A stretch of 9,722 nt of DNA. Source: Verrucomicrobiales bacterium. Its GTDB lineage: Bacteria; Verrucomicrobiota; Verrucomicrobiia; Verrucomicrobiales; V1-33. Numbering within the stretch: position 1 is the stretch's first letter; the number at the start of each line of letters is the position of its first letter. Below, piece by piece: positions 1 through 5,966 of the stretch. The DNA lies in the NCBI GenBank assembly GCA_028293305.1, contig JAQGPD010000253.1:1-9722 (forward strand). The letters are read 5' to 3'. A model generated the notes under the pieces. That model ran no database searches. It was not told where the DNA came from and saw nothing but the letters and a program-made list of their open reading frames with translations. Made by a program: the position numbers and the translations under genes.

Positions 1-411
1 CAAACGCTAGCAAAAGCCGGGCCCGTTTCCCTGGAACCCAACCTGCCCTTCCCCGAACTCCGGAAAGCCTATCAATCCGCCACCTTTTTCTGGCACGCCG
101 CGGGATACGGCCACGATGAGAAAAAAAATCCCGCCGATGCCGAGCATTTCGGCATGACCACCGTGGAGGCCATGGCTGCGGGCTGTATCCCCTTGGTCAT
201 CAACAAGGGAGGCCAACCCGAAATCGTGGAGCACGGCGTCAGTGGATTTGTTTGGGATCGGCCGGATCAGCTGCTGGACTTCACCCGGGCCCTCGCCCGT
301 GACCCCGGTCGCCGCGCCGCCATGTCCCTCGCCGCCCGGGAGCGCGCGGCAAGTTTCAGCCGCGCTGCTTTCCTGGAAAAGTTTATGAACCTCCTGGGCC
401 CCCTCCCATGA
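1..411 (+). CDS. GT4 glycosyltransferase, C-terminal part (5' truncated by window edge)
   Basis: The reading frame is open from base 1, so only the last 136 residues of a GT-B fold glycosyltransferase are visible. What is seen is the nucleotide-sugar binding half of a family 4 enzyme. E48-x7-E56 (EHFGMTTVE) is the canonical EX7E motif, followed by AMAAGCIPLVINKGGQPEIV and a GVSGFVW segment. The preceding GYGHDEKKNPADAEHFG is also typical of family members that transfer mannose-like or other hexoses from activated sugars onto a growing glycan. The gene ends in an ATGA overlap with the GT2 gene, so the two are probably co-translated and act on the same surface polysaccharide. The donor and acceptor cannot be read from this fragment. 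An ATG at base 154 lies inside the conserved motif region and is not the real start. Confidence 0.9.
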   Translation, partial: QTLAKAGPVSLEPNLPFPELRKAYQSATFFWHAAGYGHDEKKNPADAEHFGMTTVEAMAAGCIPLVINKGGQPEIVEHGVSGFVWDRPDQLLDFTRALARDPGRRAAMSLAARERAASFSRAAFLEKFMNLLGPLP

Positions 412-1415
412 CGCCCGCGATCAGCTTCATCATCCCCACGCACAACCGCGCCGCGCTCCTGCCCGCCGCCATCGCCAGCGCCCGGCAGGCCGCGTTGCGG
501 GTTCCGCTGGAAATCATTGTGGTGGACGATGCCTCGACGGACGACACGCCTCAAACCTGCGCCGCCCTCACCGGGGTCACCACGCTGCGACTTCCTGTGA
601 ATCAAGGACTTGCCTCCGCCAGAAACGCCGGCATCCGAGCAGCCTCCGCTCCGCTGATCGCGTTTTTGGATGACGACGATGCCCGCCTTCCCGGCTCGCT
701 GGACCTCCAGGCCGGGCGTCTTGAAGCGTCCCCCCAGGCCGCGCTCGTTTACGCCCAGGTCGAGTGCCTGCCTAACCACACACTCTGGCCGCCCGCGCTT
801 CCGGAAGGCGATCTTTTTGTCCCGCTCCTTCAGTCCAACTTCATCCCGGTCACTTCCGTCCTCGTCCGCCGGCACGCCTTGCTGGCGGCGGGCGCCTTCG
901 ACTCCCGGCTCCGCGAAATCGAGGACTGGGACCTCTGGCTGAAAATCGCCGCCCGGCATCCCTTTGTCAGCATCCCATCGCCCGTCGCCCAATACACCGA
1001 AGCCACCGCCGGCTCCGGGCAACTTTCCTCCAACCGCATCCGCATGTCCCTCGGCTGCGCCCGCGTGCAAAACCGCGCCCTCAACTCGCCCCGCGGTCGA
1101 CAACTCCCTCAGGCTCAACGCGACCTCCTGCGCACCCGACTTCTGCGCCGCCAATGGTTCGAACTGACCCTCGCCGCCCTGGTCCATCTCCTGACAAAAC
1201 CGGCGAACCTCCCCGCCTTCCGCCGCCACCTCATCACCGCCTTCCGCCTGCAACCCCGGCACTCCCTGACAAATCCCGCATTCCGCTCCCTGGCCAAATC
1301 CCTCCTCCGCCCCGCGCCCGCCGCCGAACTCAAATCCCTGCGCCGCGCTGTGTATTCAGACCTCGCGGAATTCGAGGACGATCTCAAAAACCGCCCGTCA
1401 TTTTCCCTTCCCTGA
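408..1415 (+). CDS. GT2 family glycosyltransferase
   Basis: This is a complete 335-residue GT-A fold inverting glycosyltransferase. The N terminus reads ISFIIPTHNRAALL (residues 5-18), and VVDDAST (38-44) supplies the nucleotide-binding aspartates. FLDDDD (86-91) holds the metal-binding DxD-type acidic cluster, and EDWDLW (172-177) is the usual catalytic ED region. The last ~120 residues are rich in Arg, Leu and Pro and have no recognised domain. There is no strong membrane helix, so the enzyme is probably cytosolic or peripheral. The start codon overlaps the stop of the upstream GT4 gene (ATGA) and no good Shine-Dalgarno precedes it, consistent with translational coupling. Its 3' end overlaps the convergent GT4 gene by 18 bp. 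The sugar specificity is unknown. Membership in the family is secure; a role in EPS or O-antigen-like glycan assembly is inferred from the neighbours. Confidence 0.93.
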   Translation: MTPAISFIIPTHNRAALLPAAIASARQAALRVPLEIIVVDDASTDDTPQTCAALTGVTTLRLPVNQGLASARNAGIRAASAPLIAFLDDDDARLPGSLDLQAGRLEASPQAALVYAQVECLPNHTLWPPALPEGDLFVPLLQSNFIPVTSVLVRRHALLAAGAFDSRLREIEDWDLWLKIAARHPFVSIPSPVAQYTEATAGSGQLSSNRIRMSLGCARVQNRALNSPRGRQLPQAQRDLLRTRLLRRQWFELTLAALVHLLTKPANLPAFRRHLITAFRLQPRHSLTNPAFRSLAKSLLRPAPAAELKSLRRAVYSDLAEFEDDLKNRPSFSLP

Positions 1416-2894
1416 AAACGCCGCCACCCACCGCCGGATCTCCGCCGGCAACATTCCCAGCTTCAGCCCGGCCCGCATCCAGCGCGTTTCCAACAAATCC
1501 CGCAGCCGCTCCCCGTCCTTGATCCTGCGCGACTTGTGAGCCTTCAGCTTGGTTTTCGCCTCCATCATCCCCCGCTGCAACGCGGCCATCTCCGCGCCCC
1601 AACCGGCGTCTTTTTCACCCCCTCCCGCCTGACCTCCGGTCGCTGAAATGGCTTCCCGGTAATAGTCCACATAGCCCTCTCCACATTGCCGGATATCAAA
1701 TCGCGCCACCGCATCCTCCCGCGCCGCCCGGCCGAATTCCCGCAACAATCCACGGTCCGATAACAATTCCTCCGCCGCCGCCGCCAAGGCGCCCACATCG
1801 CCAGGCTCCACCAAAAATCCGCTGATCCCCTCACGGATTTGATCCGGAATCCCCCCCACCCGGAACGCCACCACCGGCACCCCGCAGGCCAGCGCCTCCA
1901 TCACCGCCAGTGGCGCGGTATCCGCCAGGGATGGATAGACTAGCACATCCACCGCGCGCAGCCAGGCCGCCATTTGTTCCTTGGACTCCGTGGAAACATT
2001 ACGTATCCAGGGTTCCGCCGATTCCCCCTCCGCTCCCAGATTCAGAAAAACCAAATCCGGAAACCGCCCCCGCAACACCCCCAACGCCTCCAACAAATAT
2101 TGCCCGCCCTTCCAAGGATGGGCCAGGGCCCCCTTCCTCGCCAGACCCGCCACCACCGGCGCATCCGCGCCCAGACCCAGGGCCGCGCGCGCCGCCGCGG
2201 AATCACCGGGGCAAAAGATTCGCGTGTCTATCCCGTTGGGTATCAACTTAGTGGGATGATTTTTAAAGAGCCCCTCCCGCAGACATTCCAAAATCCATCC
2301 CGACCCGCCCGCCATCCAGAGCCGGGAATTTTGATAGATGATTTCGCGGTCCCTCCACAGCCTGGCCGTGCTGTCCACCTGCAGCCGCGGCCCTGGACGC
2401 GTCAAATCCGGACACTCCCCGCAACCCGTCCGCCATTTTCCACAGTCCAGCGCATGGGAACAATACCCCGTCATCGCCTGCATGTCATGCATGGACCACA
2501 CCACCGGCTTATAATGCGATAGGGATATCAAGGAAAACGGATTGAAATACCCACCATAAAGATTGTGCACATGGATCACATCGCAGGCCCGCACCATGGG
2601 ATGGTCCGTCAGGCCATGACTGCCCCGCAGCTCGTAATCGGGCAATCCCTCCGCCAAACACCGGGCCTGACAGGAGGCGTCCACCAGCGCGGAAAAAGCC
2701 ACGGCGGGCGAATCCGCCACCACTTTCCGCCCCACCAGCATCTCCGCCCGATGCCCCGCCTCCCGCTGCACCCGCAACAAATCACCCGCAAGGCGCTCCG
2801 CCCCTCCATGCACATCCCAGGCATTCAGATGCAATATGGATAACACCTTTCCGCCACTGTCTTTATGCCCTTCTGTCAAGCTGTCCCTGCTCAT
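1398..2894 (-). CDS. GT4 family glycosyltransferase, WcaC-like
   Basis: This is a 498-residue GT-B glycosyltransferase. HLNAWDVHGGAERL (22-35) is the N-terminal glycine-rich loop. Residues 133-162 contain WSMHDMQAMTGYC followed by three more cysteines (C145, C151, C158, C161), a pattern seen in colanic-acid-type transferases where the equivalent reads HDMWPFTGGC...CGxCP. PNGID (219-223) opens the C-terminal domain. The EX7E position reads D325-x7-E333 (DTAPLAVME), so the first glutamate is replaced by aspartate. Family members with this change are common, and the rest (ACGVPVVAFRVGGIPDQI) is intact. A basic, helical tail of about 70 residues follows the GT domain. The start is well supported by GGAGG seven bases upstream. 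It is co-oriented with the PEP-CTERM protease gene 71 bp upstream. It probably helps make a surface polysaccharide; substrates are unknown. Confidence 0.92.
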   Translation of the reverse strand: MSRDSLTEGHKDSGGKVLSILHLNAWDVHGGAERLAGDLLRVQREAGHRAEMLVGRKVVADSPAVAFSALVDASCQARCLAEGLPDYELRGSHGLTDHPMVRACDVIHVHNLYGGYFNPFSLISLSHYKPVVWSMHDMQAMTGYCSHALDCGKWRTGCGECPDLTRPGPRLQVDSTARLWRDREIIYQNSRLWMAGGSGWILECLREGLFKNHPTKLIPNGIDTRIFCPGDSAAARAALGLGADAPVVAGLARKGALAHPWKGGQYLLEALGVLRGRFPDLVFLNLGAEGESAEPWIRNVSTESKEQMAAWLRAVDVLVYPSLADTAPLAVMEALACGVPVVAFRVGGIPDQIREGISGFLVEPGDVGALAAAAEELLSDRGLLREFGRAAREDAVARFDIRQCGEGYVDYYREAISATGGQAGGGEKDAGWGAEMAALQRGMMEAKTKLKAHKSRRIKDGERLRDLLETRWMRAGLKLGMLPAEIRRWVAAFSGKGK

Positions 2895-2901
2895 GCGAAA
2901 A

Positions 2902-2906
2902 CCTCC
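2902..2906 (-). promoter_or_regulatory. Shine-Dalgarno of the minus-strand GT4 gene
   Basis: On the minus strand GGAGG lies in a run of six G followed by AGG, seven bases before the ATG at 2894. It is one of the strongest ribosome binding sites in the window and fixes the start of the GT4 gene. Confidence 0.7.
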
Positions 2907-2945
2907 CCCCGCAAGGTTTCACGCGATTCCGTGCAAGGATTGAAA

Positions 2946-2976
2946 ACCGCGTGGTGCATGCCGTTTTATACGCGGT
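2946..2976 (-). terminator. weak hairpin at the end of the PEP-CTERM protease gene
   Basis: Read on the minus strand, ACCGCGT pairs with ACGCGGT (7 bp, 17-base loop) and the 3' arm runs into TTTTC. The stop codon of the protease gene lies inside the loop. The U-run is short and the loop long, so this could be an attenuating or partial terminator between the protease and the downstream GT4 gene rather than a strong one. Confidence 0.3.
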
Positions 2977-4021
2977 CCACGGCGTCGGACAACATCCAAA
3001 ATCCCGCCAGTCGATGCCGCCGCCCTCCCAACACCATGACCCCGGCCATCACCAATCCCCAAACTCCAGGCTCGGGAATCACCACGAATCCGATATCGCT
3101 CAGATACGCCAAATCAATGGTCGTCAGTGATTTACGGCTTCCCGTGGCCAGCGATGGCGACATCAGGGCCTCCTGGGCGAGCCCATCGCTCAACCGATAC
3201 CCCATCAACCCGGAAACCAAGTGGCCGCCACTGACGCCCGGGTCGCCGGAAAGCGCGTTCCAGCTAACCGAACTCCCCAGACCGATCGAGTGCAGCAACT
3301 CATGAAGCGCCACGGAATAGAAATCATTCTCGCCCGGACCCGGGAGGGACATGCCAAAATTCCAGGAGCTGTCCAACAAGGAAAAATTGTCAGTGACCGA
3401 GTCGTTATTGGTGTCCGAGTCGAACCAAAGGCTACCCATGAAACTGCCGTAGTCGAATTCATAGGGATATCCTCCCACCGTGCCCGAGAAGCTGCTGATG
3501 ATAGGACCACTGCCCCGCGTCATCACAAGATCCGACGCCACCCCCATGGCCGTCACCGCATTGGCAAACTCCTCGGGAACGCCCGAGCCATTGATCCCCA
3601 ACCCCGCGTTCACCGCCGGCCCGCCCTGCCCAAGGGTGATGCCGCCCAGATTTCTCCAACCCACAAAGACCCGGATCTCGTCCTCGGCGAAGCCCGGGCT
3701 CAGGTGGGGATTTGGCAGGGAAACACTGGCACCGGTCACCGGGTTGAAATACGATAAACTCCACGTGACTTCGGCCGTGGTGCCATTGCTGTCGCCGGTG
3801 ATTTTGTTGGACACCAGCCCGCCCAGCTGATGGTCCACCAACACATCCGAAATATCCGCCGCCGCCCGCTCCAAGGTCGCCCGGGCCTCGCTCCCCACGG
3901 TGAAAAAAGCCGACGTGTCATGCGAGTAGTCGATCACCAAACGCCCCGCCACCGCCGCGGCGGAGCTTGAAAAAAGAAGGAGAAAAACGGCCGCAAGAGA
4001 TTGGCGGGGAGATCGAAACAT
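2966..4021 (-). CDS. PEP-CTERM-anchored metzincin-like metalloprotease
   Basis: This is a 351-residue secreted protein. Residues 1-25 form a signal peptide (basic start, AAVFLLLFSSS core, AxA-type cleavage site). HELLHSIGLGS (240-250) gives the zinc-binding HExxH and the following Gly of metzincins, preceded by ENDFYSVAL as in matrixin-like PEP-CTERM proteins. The third metzincin ligand position, normally His or Asp, is Ser250. EALMSPSLATGSRKSLTTID (284-303) holds a likely Met-turn (M287). DSDTNNDSVTD (201-211) resembles a calcium-binding loop. The C terminus is a classic PEP-CTERM sorting signal: IPEP (315-318), a hydrophobic helix, then GGRRHR (332-337). An extra 14-residue tail follows, which is longer than usual. 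The protein should be exported, then processed and attached by an exosortase. Its target is unknown. The start encodes a good signal peptide but has no Shine-Dalgarno. Fold and sorting signal are clear; proteolytic activity is inferred. Confidence 0.88.
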   Translation of the reverse strand: MFRSPRQSLAAVFLLLFSSSAAAVAGRLVIDYSHDTSAFFTVGSEARATLERAAADISDVLVDHQLGGLVSNKITGDSNGTTAEVTWSLSYFNPVTGASVSLPNPHLSPGFAEDEIRVFVGWRNLGGITLGQGGPAVNAGLGINGSGVPEEFANAVTAMGVASDLVMTRGSGPIISSFSGTVGGYPYEFDYGSFMGSLWFDSDTNNDSVTDNFSLLDSSWNFGMSLPGPGENDFYSVALHELLHSIGLGSSVSWNALSGDPGVSGGHLVSGLMGYRLSDGLAQEALMSPSLATGSRKSLTTIDLAYLSDIGFVVIPEPGVWGLVMAGVMVLGGRRHRLAGFWMLSDAVDRV

Positions 4022-4028
4022 GAAAATT

Positions 4029-4055
4029 ATTAAACTTATGCTGAATATTTTGCAA
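4029..4055 (-). promoter_or_regulatory. candidate start-proximal promoter of the protease gene
   Basis: On the minus strand TTGCAA (4055-4050) and TTTAAT (4034-4029, 5 of 6 matches to TATAAT) are separated by 15 bases. The -10-like box ends only seven bases before the ATG, which would place transcription initiation at or next to the start codon. This would suit the absence of a Shine-Dalgarno. The spacer is short and the whole 4020-4080 stretch is AT-rich, so chance matches are possible. Confidence 0.25.
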
Positions 4056-4159
4056 AACGAATTTTATCTAAGTATTTGGTTTTCAGACGATTGAACACCC
4101 TCCGCCCCAAGCGCGCTTCCGGCGGTTCCCATCACCCCCGCGCGTCCCGCCGCCACATG

Positions 4160-4189
4160 CCAGTCGGTCGTGCTGACCGGAAACACTGG
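4160..4189. other. bulged inverted repeat in the protease-tRNA intergenic region
   Basis: CCAGT-CGGTC pairs with GACCG-(GAAAC)-ACTGG around a five-base loop, giving two 5 bp helices with a one-sided five-base bulge. Neither strand has a following T-run, so it does not look like a simple terminator. The rest of the 240 bases between the protease start and the tRNA contains no gene I can support and no convincing tRNA promoter. Confidence 0.3.
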
Positions 4190-4261
4190 AAGGACAAGGC
4201 ACTTCCCCTATTCTTGCACTTGCAGCCTGCCCGCCAAGGGGCACGATTCCCCCACGCTTAG

Positions 4262-4336
4262 GCACGGATAGCTCAGCGGTAGAGCGGCTCGTTTACACCG
4301 AGTTGGTCGGGGGTTCGATCCCCTCTCCGTGCACCA
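4262..4336 (+). tRNA. tRNA-Val (anticodon UAC) with encoded CCA
   Basis: A full cloverleaf can be drawn. The acceptor stem GCACGGA (4262-4268) pairs with TCCGTGC (4326-4332), followed by discriminator A and genomic CCA. The D arm is GCTC-AGCGGTA-GAGC. The anticodon arm is GCTCG-TTTACAC-CGAGT, with anticodon TAC at loop positions 34-36. The five-base variable loop is TGGTC. The T arm is GGGGG-TTCGATC-CCCTC. The anticodon UAC reads GUN valine codons, mainly GUA and GUG. It stands alone, transcribed rightward, divergent from the protease gene. No second copy of its 3' end, which would suggest an integrated element, was seen in the window. Confidence 0.96.
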
Positions 4337-4386
4337 TTTCGCGATTCCCGATCCAACCAGCTGATTGGGATAATGTCCCTATCGGA

Positions 4387-4417
4387 TTGACAGGTCCATC
4401 GCAATGCGTCGTATGAA
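4387..4417 (+). promoter_or_regulatory. candidate sigma70-type promoter for the small secreted protein
   Basis: A perfect TTGACA (4387-4392) is followed after 19 bases by TATGAA (4412-4417, 4 of 6 matches to TATAAT). The spacer is long, so the promoter would be weak or activator-dependent. It would give a leader of about 65 bases before the ATG at 4490. An inverted repeat TGACAG (4388-4393) / CTGTCA (4421-4426) brackets it and could be an operator. Confidence 0.35.
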
Positions 4418-4478
4418 GTTCTGTCAGCGATGCCCATGATATCGGCATTTTATATCGGCGACCCGCCGGAATTGCTTC

Positions 4479-4483
4479 AAGGA
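4479..4483 (+). promoter_or_regulatory. Shine-Dalgarno that sets the start of the small secreted protein
   Basis: AAGGA sits six bases before the ATG at 4490. The longer reading frame begins at an ATG at 4430 without such a site and would put 20 extra residues in front of the signal peptide, so 4490 is preferred. Confidence 0.6.
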
Positions 4484-4489
4484 AAATCA

Positions 4490-4888
4490 ATGCCTCCTCT
4501 CCGCCACTTTTTGCTAGCCCTGCTCTGTCTCCGCCTTGTGGGTGGCGATACTGCCTTGCTGCAGATGGTGGCTTGGACAGGCATGGTGCTTTCCCGCTCC
4601 TCCCAGCAAGGGGTGGAACAAGTTGTGCAAAACATCCTTGAGGGAAAGGATCCCTGTGAACTGTGCAAGGTTTTGAAAAAGTCGGATCTGCATGAAAACG
4701 GGGAAGTTCCGCTGCCGGGCGGTCTGGTGGTGAAGGTGAAATCGAACGAACTCGTTCCATCCGAAAACGTTGAATTTCCGCCGATCCAGTGGCGGGATCA
4801 CGCCGCAATGTCCCGTCCTGAACCCCCGGGCGGACTCCTGATCTGCCTGAGGACCGCCCCGGCTGTGCCACCTCCCGAGAGGGCCTGA
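4490..4888 (+). CDS. small secreted protein with PCELC motif, function unknown
   Basis: This encodes 132 residues. Residues 1 to about 20 (MPPLRHFLLALLCLRLVGG) look like a signal peptide. Then come LLQMVAWTGMVLSRSS (23-38), an amphipathic segment, and GKDPCELCK (52-60), with a CxxC pair at C56 and C59, followed by a Lys-rich stretch. The C terminus is proline-rich (PAVPPPE, 124-130). The layout of an xVAWxxM segment, then GKxPCxxCK, then a charged stretch and a Pro-rich end resembles small unannotated exported proteins I recall from Verrucomicrobia genomes. That is recollection, not a search. A periplasmic or membrane-associated location is likely. The CxxC could bind a metal or form a disulfide, but there is no haem histidine after it, so it is not a c-type cytochrome. 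It lies upstream of a cytochrome c gene in the same direction, with 316 bases between them. Confidence 0.72.
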   Translation: MPPLRHFLLALLCLRLVGGDTALLQMVAWTGMVLSRSSQQGVEQVVQNILEGKDPCELCKVLKKSDLHENGEVPLPGGLVVKVKSNELVPSENVEFPPIQWRDHAAMSRPEPPGGLLICLRTAPAVPPPERA

Positions 4889-5204
4889 CCGCGGCCCGAT
4901 GCCTCCTTGGCAGGGAATTCATCCATCAGTTTGAAAACCCGGCGGATGATCCCGAAGCCGTCGCATTGACCCTCCTGCCCGGCGTGACCGGCTTTGTGGA
5001 GACCATGCCGTGCAACGCCTTGGACGCAAAGCGGACCGCAAGCCAATCCGATGGGCCTCGCCGTGCCCAATAGCCGGAGGAAAATCAGTTCGATTTTTCT
5101 CCCACCCCACAGCGCCATCCCGCCCCGCGGGCAGGGCTGCGACCCACACAATCCCGGTCAATCCGTGCCGGAATCACCAGCTCTAACTATTACTCCGAAA
5201 ATCC
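4889..5204. other. 316-base intergenic stretch without a supported gene
   Basis: Between the small CxxC protein and the cytochrome c I find no convincing gene, terminator or promoter. A plus-strand frame stays open from 4822 to about 5070 without a start in a sensible place, and a minus-strand frame covers 4798-5151. Neither translation shows a domain, signal peptide or membrane helix. The base composition is as GC-rich as the genes around it, so a decayed gene is possible, but I see no recognisable remnant. Confidence 0.4.
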
Positions 5205-5741
5205 ATGATCACTCTTAACAAATTTGCCCTGAACTGCTGCCTCATCGCCCTCCTGGCCCCTGCCCAGGCCCAGTCCTTGGAAAACCCTGCTCCTGCTCCT
5301 GCTCCTGCTCCAACGCCAACGCCAGCTGCGGGCCCGGCGTCATCACCGGAAGCAATCCTGGCGACCGGCAAAGCAGTGTATAACACAACTTGCATCGCTT
5401 GCCATCAGCCCACCGGCCTCGGTCTGCCGCCGCTGTTCCCTCCGCTCAAGGGCTCCGACTGGGTTGCAGCTCCAAAGCCGGGACGCGTCGTCCGTATTGT
5501 GCTGCACGGTGCCGCGGGACCGATCAAGGTGAACGGAGTCGCCTTCAACGGAACCATGCCCGGCCATGGCGTTCAACTGACGGATGATAAAATCGCCGCA
5601 GTGATCACCTACATCCGTCAGGAATATGGAAATAAGGCATCGCCTGTCAGCACCGAATACGTCGCCGCCGCCCGCGCAGCGTTCAAGGACCGGGGCGCTC
5701 CATGGACAGAGGCTGAATTGCTGGCGGTGCCTGACAAGTAA
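5205..5741 (+). CDS. secreted class I c-type cytochrome, monohaem
   Basis: This is a 178-residue exported electron carrier. Residues 1-22 are a signal peptide ending in AQA. Residues 28-42 are a Pro-Ala/Pro-Thr linker. The cytochrome domain starts near 49 (GKAVYNTTCIACH), with haem attachment at C63-x-x-C66-H67. GLGLPPLFPPLKGSDWV (71-87) follows, then HGAAGPIKVNG, and GTMPGHG with M118 as the likely sixth haem ligand. The domain closes with DDKIAAVITYIRQEYGN (127-143). This pattern is typical of small cytochromes in Verrucomicrobia and Planctomycetes that are free or fused to PQQ or sorbosone dehydrogenase-like modules. Here it is a stand-alone gene. It probably shuttles electrons in the periplasm between an unknown dehydrogenase and a terminal oxidase. 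No Shine-Dalgarno is visible, but the start gives a complete signal peptide. The downstream partner gene is not in the window. Confidence 0.93.
   Translation: MITLNKFALNCCLIALLAPAQAQSLENPAPAPAPAPTPTPAAGPASSPEAILATGKAVYNTTCIACHQPTGLGLPPLFPPLKGSDWVAAPKPGRVVRIVLHGAAGPIKVNGVAFNGTMPGHGVQLTDDKIAAVITYIRQEYGNKASPVSTEYVAAARAAFKDRGAPWTEAELLAVPDK
5286..5327 (+). repeat. in-frame hexamer repeats encoding the Pro-Ala linker
   Basis: Four perfect tandem copies of CCTGCT (5286-5309) are followed by two of CCAACG (5310-5321) and a final CCAGCT. They encode alternating Pro-Ala and Pro-Thr between signal peptide and haem domain of the cytochrome. Because the unit is six bases, copy number can change without a frameshift. 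Confidence 0.85.
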
Positions 5742-5917
5742 CGGATAACAAATCGGAAATTCCAATATCAAAATCAAAATCCATCCCCGCTTCCATCCCT
5801 CTGCCTCGCGGCTCATCCTCATTTCCCGGACCGGCCGCTTCATGAGGGATGGGAGCCCACCCGCCCTTGCCTGACATTTCCCTTCCATCCAAAAGGAACC
5901 GGGACTTCTTCTGAATT

Positions 5918-5942
5918 CCTGGCGGACGCCGCTTCCGTCAGG
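5918..5942. terminator. hairpin between convergent genes
   Basis: CCTGGCGGA pairs with TCCGTCAGG over nine positions, including one G-T wobble, around a seven-base loop. It lies between the cytochrome c gene (plus) and the small membrane protein gene (minus), 25 bases past the latter's stop. Neither side has an immediate T-run. On the plus strand a CGCG-TTGG-CGCG hairpin followed by TATTTTT comes just after (5947-5965). Position suggests shared termination, but the sequence is not a classical intrinsic terminator. The rest of 5742-5966 shows nothing else. Confidence 0.35.
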
Positions 5943-5966
5943 GGGGCGCGTTGGCGCGTATTTTTC

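Noticed and set aside
267..1262. Minus-strand 331-codon frame
   Set aside because: Antisense to the clear GT4 and GT2 genes. Its translation is Gly/Arg/Ala-rich with no domain, as expected from a GC-rich shadow frame.
4262..4336. tRNA-Val as an attachment site of an integrated element
   Set aside because: No integrase gene, no direct repeat of the tRNA 3' end and no shift in base composition are visible on either side within the window.
4293..4922. Minus-strand 209-codon frame ending in GEGIEPPTNSV
   Set aside because: The C-terminal residues are the well-known false translation of a tRNA 3' half on the opposite strand; the frame is antisense to the tRNA-Val and to the small secreted protein.
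4798..5151. Minus-strand 117-codon frame
   Set aside because: It overlaps the end of the small secreted gene and has no ribosome site, signal, helix or recognisable motif.
5343..5888. Minus-strand 181-codon frame
   Set aside because: Antisense to the cytochrome c gene, whose haem motif, axial Met and signal peptide are unmistakable.
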